A stretch of DNA of 10,647 nt from an uncultured Aquincola sp. (GTDB lineage: Bacteria; Pseudomonadota; Gammaproteobacteria; Burkholderiales; Burkholderiaceae), in contig CAKZXL010000926.1 in NCBI GenBank assembly GCA_937883885.1, positions 1 to 10,647 on the forward strand, written 5' to 3'. Position numbers and translations under genes: made by a program. Positions 6,395 to 10,647 of the stretch are shown piece by piece. The notes beneath the pieces were generated by a model. That model was given only the letters and a program-made list of their open reading frames with translations, did no database searches and was not told where the DNA came from. How positions within the stretch are numbered: position 1 is the stretch's first letter; every line of letters starts with the position of its first letter.

Positions 6395-7591
6395 ATGTCG
6401 CTCTTCGCCCAAGTAGAAATGGCCCCCCGGGATCCGATCCTGGGTCTGTCGGAACAGTTCAACGCCGACCCCAACCCGAAGAAGGTCAACCTGGGCGTAG
6501 GCGTGTACTACGACGACAACGGCAAGCTGCCGCTGCTGGCCTGCGTCGCCCAGGCCGAAAAGCAGATGGTCGAAGCCCCCAAGGCCCGCGGCTACCTGCC
6601 CATCGACGGCATCGCCGCCTATGACAAGGCCGTGCAAGGCCTGGTGTTCGGTGCCGACAGCGAGGTGGTCAAGGGCGGCCGCGTGGCCACGGTGCAGGCC
6701 GTGGGCGGCACCGGCGGCCTGAAGATCGGCGCCGACTTCTTGAAGCGCCTGAACCCCGCCGCCCAGGTGTTGATCAGCGACCCCAGCTGGGAAAACCACC
6801 GTGCGCTGTTCACCAACGCCGGCTTTGCGGTCGACACCTACCCGTACTACGACGCCGAGCGCCGCGGCGTGGCCTTCGACGCCATGCTGGCTGCACTGGG
6901 CCAGGCCGCTGCCGGCACCATCGTCGTGCTGCATGCCTGCTGCCACAACCCCACCGGCTACGACATCACGCCCGCGCAATGGCAGCAGGTGATCGATGTG
7001 GTGAAGGCGCGCGGTCTGGTGCCTTTCCTGGACATGGCCTACCAGGGCTTCGGCCAGGGCATCGCCGAAGACGGCGCCGTGGTGCAGCAGTTCCTGGCCG
7101 CCGGCATCGACTTCTTCGTGTCCACCTCGTTCTCCAAGAGCTTCTCGCTCTATGGCGAGCGCGTGGGCGCGCTGTCGGTGGTGTGCAGCAGCGCCGAAGA
7201 AGCCGCCCGCGTGCTGAGCCAGCTCAAGATCGTGATCCGCACCAACTACAGCAACCCGCCCACCCACGGCGCCCAGGTGGTGGCCACGGTGCTCACCACG
7301 CCCGAGCTGCGCCGCATGTGGGAAGAAGAACTGGCCGGCATGCGCGCCCGCATCAAGCTGATGCGCACCGCGCTGGTCGACAAGCTCACCGCCGCCGGCT
7401 TCCAGGGCGACCTGAGCTACATCACCCGCCAGCAAGGCATGTTCAGCTACTCGGGCCTGAACAAGGACCAGATGGTGCGCCTGCGCAACGAGTTCGGCGT
7501 GTACGGCGTCGATTCGGGCCGCATCTGCGTGGCCGCGCTCAACAGCCACAACATCGACGCGGTGGCGGCGGCGATGGCGGCAGTGGCCTGA
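6395..7591 (+). CDS. tyrB: Aspartate/aromatic amino acid aminotransferase (AspC/TyrB family)
   Basis: This is a class I PLP aminotransferase of the AspC/TyrB subfamily, 398 residues. It exchanges amino groups between glutamate/2-oxoglutarate and aspartate, tyrosine or phenylalanine in the cytosol. The PLP lysine is K248 in SFSKSFSLYGERVG. Substrate carboxylates are bound by R376 in SGRICVAALN, and R282 (RTNYSNPPTHG) occupies the position that binds the side-chain carboxylate of aspartate. The signature HNPTG is near 187-191. Numbers run two above E. coli AspC. AGGA at 6384-6387 serves the ATG at 6395; the open frame continues far upstream only because it is antisense to uvrB. AspC and TyrB activities overlap and cannot be separated from sequence, so the symbol is tentative. 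It is single, with a strong terminator behind it. Confidence 0.93.
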   Translation: MSLFAQVEMAPRDPILGLSEQFNADPNPKKVNLGVGVYYDDNGKLPLLACVAQAEKQMVEAPKARGYLPIDGIAAYDKAVQGLVFGADSEVVKGGRVATVQAVGGTGGLKIGADFLKRLNPAAQVLISDPSWENHRALFTNAGFAVDTYPYYDAERRGVAFDAMLAALGQAAAGTIVVLHACCHNPTGYDITPAQWQQVIDVVKARGLVPFLDMAYQGFGQGIAEDGAVVQQFLAAGIDFFVSTSFSKSFSLYGERVGALSVVCSSAEEAARVLSQLKIVIRTNYSNPPTHGAQVVATVLTTPELRRMWEEELAGMRARIKLMRTALVDKLTAAGFQGDLSYITRQQGMFSYSGLNKDQMVRLRNEFGVYGVDSGRICVAALNSHNIDAVAAAMAAVA

Positions 7592-7611
7592 CGGCAACCC
7601 GCCTCGTTCAG

Positions 7612-7637
7612 AAAGGCCCGGCTTGCCGGGCCTTTTT
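7612..7637 (+). terminator. Intrinsic terminator after the aminotransferase gene
   Basis: AAAGGCCCGG (7612-7621) pairs perfectly with CCGGGCCTTT (7626-7635) around the loop CTTG, and the stem runs into TTTTT (7633-7637). It lies 20 nt beyond the stop. On the minus strand the hairpin ends in only three T residues, so rightward termination is the clear function. A smaller repeat, GCGGC-TT-GCCGC (7647-7658), follows without a T-run. Confidence 0.93.
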
Positions 7638-7698
7638 CTTGGGCCCGCGGCTTGCCGCAGGTCGGTGACAATCAAGGCCCTTTCCCGAGGTGCATCCG

Positions 7699-9036
7699 AT
7701 GCTCTACCAGCTTTATGAATCGCAACGTGCGCTGCTGGCGCCGTTCTCCGAATTCGCCAGTGCCACGTCCAAGCTGTACGACCATCCGCTGTCGCCCTTC
7801 ACCCACACGCCGCTGGCGCACCGCATCTCGGCCGGTTTCGAGCTGCTGCACCGGCTGTCCAAGGAATACGAGAAGCCGCCCTTCAACATCACCACGGTGA
7901 ACGTGGGCGGCACCGAAGTGGCCATCCAGGAACAGGTGGCGGCCACCAAGCCCTTCTGCCGGCTGCTGCGCTTCAAGCGCTTCACCGACAACGGCCCGGT
8001 GCTCGACGCCATGAAGCAGCAGCCCACCGTGCTGGTGGTGGCGCCGCTGTCGGGCCACCATGCCACGCTGCTGCGCGACACCGTGCGCAGCCTGCTGCAG
8101 GACCACAAGGTCTACATCACCGACTGGACCGACGCGCGCATGGTGCCGGCCGACGTGGGCCCCTTCCACCTCGACGACTACGTGGCCTACGTGCAGGAGT
8201 TCATCGAGCTGATCGGCCCCGAGGTCAACGTGATCTCCGTCTGCCAGCCCACGGTGCCGGTGCTGGCCGCGGTGGCCCTGCAGTCCACGCTGGGCCGCAC
8301 CGTGCCGCGCACGATGACGATGATGGGCGGCCCCATCGACGCCCGCCGTTCGCCCACCGCGGTGAACAACCTGGCGATGAACAAGAGCTTCGAGTGGTTC
8401 GAGAACAACGTGATCCACCGCGTGCCGGTGAACTACCCCGGCGCCGGCCGGCTGGTGTACCCGGGCTTCCTGCAGCACACCGGCTTCGTGGCGATGAACC
8501 CGGACCGCCACCTCAGCTCGCACTACGACTTCTTCCTGGATCTGGTGCGTGGCGACGATGAAAGCGCCGAGACGCACCGCAGCTTCTACGACGAATACAA
8601 CGCGGTGCTGGACCTGCCTGCCGAGTACTACCTGGACACCATCAAGACCGTGTTCCAGGACTTCGCGCTGGTCAACGGCACCTGGCACGTCAAGGGCCAG
8701 CTGGTGCGGCCGCAGGACATCACCGGACCGGCGCTGCTGACCATCGAAGGCGAGCTGGACGACATCTCCGGCGCCGGCCAGACCCGCGCCGCGCACGACC
8801 TGTGCACCGGCATCGACAAGTCGCGCCAGTTCCATTACGACGTGATCGGCGCCGGCCACTACGGCATCTTCTCGGGCCGCCGCTGGCGCGAGAAGGCCTA
8901 CCCCGAGGTGCGCGACTTCATCCGCCGCTTCTCGGCGGCGCCGGCCCAGGCACAGCTGGCGCTGGACAACACGCCTTCGGACGGGCCTGCACGGCCGGCC
9001 CGCAAGGCCCCGGCGCGCACGCGGCGCGCGGCCTGA
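7699..9036 (+). CDS. phaZ: Intracellular polyhydroxybutyrate depolymerase PhaZ
   Basis: PhaZ mobilises stored polyhydroxybutyrate by attacking the granule polymer through an alpha/beta-hydrolase fold that uses cysteine in place of serine. The protein is 445 residues. The nucleophile is Cys182 in SVCQPTVP. With Asp354 (GELDDISG) and His387 (GAGHYGIF) it forms a triad one number below the C183-D355-H388 triad of Cupriavidus necator PhaZ1. It begins MLYQLYESQRALL, a typical family start. The ATG at 7699 has GAGG 8 nt upstream, and an in-frame GTG at 7690 is less likely because it is part of that site. No signal peptide is seen, as expected for the intracellular type. The last 34 residues (412-445) extend past the usual end; the final 16 have six Lys/Arg, no acid residue and many Ala/Pro. 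Confidence 0.95.
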   Translation: MLYQLYESQRALLAPFSEFASATSKLYDHPLSPFTHTPLAHRISAGFELLHRLSKEYEKPPFNITTVNVGGTEVAIQEQVAATKPFCRLLRFKRFTDNGPVLDAMKQQPTVLVVAPLSGHHATLLRDTVRSLLQDHKVYITDWTDARMVPADVGPFHLDDYVAYVQEFIELIGPEVNVISVCQPTVPVLAAVALQSTLGRTVPRTMTMMGGPIDARRSPTAVNNLAMNKSFEWFENNVIHRVPVNYPGAGRLVYPGFLQHTGFVAMNPDRHLSSHYDFFLDLVRGDDESAETHRSFYDEYNAVLDLPAEYYLDTIKTVFQDFALVNGTWHVKGQLVRPQDITGPALLTIEGELDDISGAGQTRAAHDLCTGIDKSRQFHYDVIGAGHYGIFSGRRWREKAYPEVRDFIRRFSAAPAQAQLALDNTPSDGPARPARKAPARTRRAA

Positions 9037-9054
9037 AGCCGCCCGGCGCCGGCC

Positions 9055-9060
9055 GATAAT
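9055..9060 (+). promoter_or_regulatory. Possible -10 element for a leaderless rnfB-nth transcript
   Basis: GATAAT lies six nt before the GTG start of the RnfB-like gene, so transcription from it would begin at or next to the start codon. No Shine-Dalgarno sequence is visible in front of the GTG, which fits leaderless initiation. No convincing -35 is found 16-18 nt upstream (GCCTGA or similar), so this stays tentative. Confidence 0.35.
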
Positions 9061-9066
9061 CCGGCG

Positions 9067-9783
9067 GTGAGCCTGCCGTTCCCCACCGTCCCTTCCCCCG
9101 CCCCGGCCCAACAGGCCGGGGCCAGCGTCGAAGCCATCGACGCCCTGCTGCCGCAGACCCAGTGCACCCGCTGCGGCTACCCCGACTGCCGGCGTTATGC
9201 CGAAGCCATCGCCGGTGGCCAAGCCGCCATCAACCGCTGCCCGCCGGGCGGACAGGCCGGCGTGGCCCGCCTGGCCGCCCTCACCGGCCAGCCGGCGCTG
9301 CCGCTGGATGCCGGCTGCGGTACCGAAGGGCCGCTGCTGCAGGCGGTGATAGACGAAGCCTGGTGCATCGGCTGCACGCTGTGCATCACCGCCTGCCCGG
9401 TGGACTGCATCGTGGGCGCACCCAAGCAGATGCACACCGTGGTGGCCGAACAATGCACCGGCTGCGAGCTGTGCGTGCCGGCCTGCCCGGTGGACTGCAT
9501 CAGCCTGGTCAACGTCAGCGGCGAACGCACCGGCTGGGCCGCCTGGAGCGCGGCGCAGGCCGACGAAGCACGCGAGCGCTATGCCTTCCACCAGCTGCGC
9601 ACCGCCCGCGCCGCACGTGAGAACGAAGCCCGGCTGGCCGCCAAGGCCCAGGCCAAGCTGGCCGACCTGCCGGCGGCCAGCCAGCTCACCGACCCTGCCG
9701 CGCTGGACCGCAAGCGCGCGGTGATCGAGGCGGCGCTGGCCCGTGCCCGCGACCGTCAACGCCAGGGCCCGGGCACGCCATGA
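9067..9783 (+). CDS. rnfB: RnfB-like ferredoxin (electron transport complex subunit B family)
   Basis: RnfB/RsxB is the multi-cluster ferredoxin subunit of the Rnf/Rsx membrane electron-transfer complex. This protein is 238 residues. The N-terminal [4Fe-4S] domain has Cys33, 36, 41 and 58 (C-X2-C-X4-C-X16-C) with CGYPDC and CPPGG motifs. Two ferredoxin motifs follow: Cys100/103/106/110 and Cys130/133/136/140, each ending CPVDC. The hydrophobic N-terminal anchor of E. coli RsxB is absent, replaced by a short Ala/Pro stretch, so the protein should be soluble. A charged, Ala-rich helical tail of about 80 residues (160-238) is added. No rnfA, C, D, G or E is in view. The start is GTG at 9067 without a visible ribosome binding site. 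The stop overlaps the nth start as ATGA. Its partner and donor are unknown. Confidence 0.9.
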   Translation: MSLPFPTVPSPAPAQQAGASVEAIDALLPQTQCTRCGYPDCRRYAEAIAGGQAAINRCPPGGQAGVARLAALTGQPALPLDAGCGTEGPLLQAVIDEAWCIGCTLCITACPVDCIVGAPKQMHTVVAEQCTGCELCVPACPVDCISLVNVSGERTGWAAWSAAQADEARERYAFHQLRTARAARENEARLAAKAQAKLADLPAASQLTDPAALDRKRAVIEAALARARDRQRQGPGTP

Positions 9784-10442
9784 AAACCGCCGACATCGAA
9801 CCCTTCTTCGCGACGCTCAAGGCCGCCAATCCGCAGCCCGAGACGGAGCTGGAATACACCAACCCCTTCGAGCTGCTGGCCGCGGTGCTGCTGTCGGCCC
9901 AGGCCACCGACGCGGGTGTGAACAAGGCCACCCGGCGGCTGTTTCCGCGCGCCAACACGCCCCAGAAGATGCTGGACCTGGGGCTGGAACAGGTGACCGA
10001 GCACATCCGCACCATCGGCCTGTTCCGCACCAAGGCCAAGAACCTGCTGGAGACCTGCCGCATCCTGGTGGAGCAGCACGGCGGCCAGGTGCCGCGCAGC
10101 CGCGAGGCGCTGGAAGCCCTGCCCGGCGTGGGCCGCAAGACCGCCAACGTGGTGCTGAACGTGGTGTTCGGCGAGCCGACGATGGCGGTGGACACGCACA
10201 TCTTCCGCGTCAGTAACCGCACCGGCCTGGCGCCCGGCAAGACGCCGCTGGCGGTCGAGCTGAAGCTGCTGGCCCGGGTGCCGCCGGCCTACCTCCCCGA
10301 TGCGCACCACTGGCTCATCCTGCACGGGCGCTATGTTTGCCAAGCCGGCAGGCCGCTGTGCGAAGCCTGCCAGGTGCGGCCCTGGTGCGACTTCGGCCGC
10401 GCGCTGGACCGCGCGGCGCGCAAGAAAGACACCCCATGCTGA
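9780..10442 (+). CDS. nth: Endonuclease III (Nth), base excision repair
   Basis: Nth is a bifunctional DNA glycosylase and AP lyase that removes oxidised pyrimidines. The protein is 220 residues (E. coli 211). The helix-hairpin-helix [10 protein letters not shown] carries catalytic Lys120, and Asp138 follows in AVDTHIFRV; both numbers equal those of E. coli Nth. The C-terminal [4Fe-4S] cluster is held by Cys187, 194, 197 and 203 (C-X6-C-X2-C-X5-C), again with the E. coli numbering. The ATG at 9780 overlaps the stop of the rnfB-like gene, and the end overlaps the next gene by 7 nt, so the three are very likely one transcript. In E. coli nth is also the last gene of the rsxABCDGE operon, so the rnfB-nth link is old. 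Confidence 0.97.
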   Translation: MKTADIEPFFATLKAANPQPETELEYTNPFELLAAVLLSAQATDAGVNKATRRLFPRANTPQKMLDLGLEQVTEHIRTIGLFRTKAKNLLETCRILVEQHGGQVPRSREALEALPGVGRKTANVVLNVVFGEPTMAVDTHIFRVSNRTGLAPGKTPLAVELKLLARVPPAYLPDAHHWLILHGRYVCQAGRPLCEACQVRPWCDFGRALDRAARKKDTPC

Positions 10443-10647
10443 TCGACCGCACGCTGCTGCACACCTTGTCGCTGCAACTCACCGACGGCGAGATCGACGC
10501 CCGCGGCTACCTGGAAGCGGTGGCCAAGCTGCTGACGCGCTGGGTGGGTTGCTCGCGCGCCGGGCTGTGGACCTTCATCGACACCGACACCGGGCCGGCG
10601 CTGCATTGCGTGTCGATGGTCGATGCCGGCCTGCCGCAGCGCACCGG
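10436..10647 (+). CDS. GAF-like sensor protein, N-terminal part (runs off right edge)
   Basis: An open frame begins with ATG at 10436, inside the end of nth (overlap ATGCTGA), and continues to the window end: 70 codons, no stop. It starts [15 protein letters not shown], then a helix and KLLTRWVGCSRAGLWTFID at about 40-58, followed by ALHCVSM. This helix-then-strand layout with a Ser/Arg-x-Gly-Leu-Trp strand is typical of the start of a GAF domain in signalling proteins. GAF domains bind small ligands and are often joined to GGDEF, EAL or histidine kinase domains, but no output domain is in view. Family assignment is by pattern recognition only. Confidence 0.6.
   Translation, partial: MLIDRTLLHTLSLQLTDGEIDARGYLEAVAKLLTRWVGCSRAGLWTFIDTDTGPALHCVSMVDAGLPQRT

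Noticed and set aside
7690..7698. GTG at 7690 as start of phaZ.
   Set aside because: Its G is part of the GAGG ribosome binding site for the ATG at 7699, and the family begins MLYQL.
7672..9759. 695-codon minus-strand open frame opposite phaZ and rnfB.
   Set aside because: Low-complexity composition rich in His, Val, Gly, Ala and Arg, no start signals, and it lies fully opposite two well-conserved genes.
1..10647. CRISPR array, tRNA, rRNA, insertion sequence, toxin-antitoxin pair or phage remnant.
   Set aside because: No regularly spaced repeats, no tRNA-like cloverleaf, no transposase or integrase motifs, and no small gene pairs were seen; gene-free stretches are all under 170 bp.

Overview
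The window looks like core chromosome of a high-GC betaproteobacterium, most likely Burkholderiales. The evidence is a strong G/C preference at third codon positions, the gene order uvrB - low-molecular-weight phosphatase - iscR - iscS - iscU - iscA - hscB, and an intracellular polyhydroxybutyrate depolymerase of the Cupriavidus PhaZ1 type. The genus cannot be fixed from the sequence alone. I see no insertion sequence, phage gene, CRISPR array, tRNA or rRNA.

There are two divergent blocks that separate in the 117-bp gap 6278-6394. Left block (minus strand, read right to left): uvrB (4175-6277) overlaps a low-molecular-weight protein tyrosine phosphatase gene (3618-4178) by ATGA. A 162-bp regulatory gap follows. 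It holds an iscR promoter with an IscR-type dyad over the -10, and a nested inverted repeat in the leader. Then come iscR, iscS, iscU and iscA, and a clear intrinsic terminator (857-888). Beyond the terminator lie a GNAT acetyltransferase gene and hscB, again joined by ATGA; hscB runs off the left edge. These genes make the ISC machine: IscS takes sulfur from cysteine, IscU is the scaffold, IscA is a carrier, HscB recruits the chaperone HscA to IscU, and IscR senses the Fe-S state and controls the operon.

Right block (plus strand): an aspartate/aromatic aminotransferase gene (6395-7591) with its own terminator, then phaZ (7699-9036). A tight cluster follows: a soluble RnfB-like ferredoxin (9067-9783), nth (endonuclease III, 9780-10442; ATGA overlap), and the start of a GAF-like sensor gene (10436 to the right edge; ATGCTGA overlap).

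Most of this is well-known housekeeping. The points worth a second look are: (1) a terminator plus a GNAT gene placed between iscA and hscB; (2) stacked dyads and a nested hairpin in the iscR control region; (3) a lone RnfB without its membrane anchor, translationally coupled to the Fe-S repair enzyme Nth; (4) a basic Ala/Pro tail on PhaZ; (5) palindromes in the uvrB/aminotransferase divergent region. I found no convincing new multi-gene system; the RnfB-Nth-GAF cluster is the closest candidate for an unexplored functional link.
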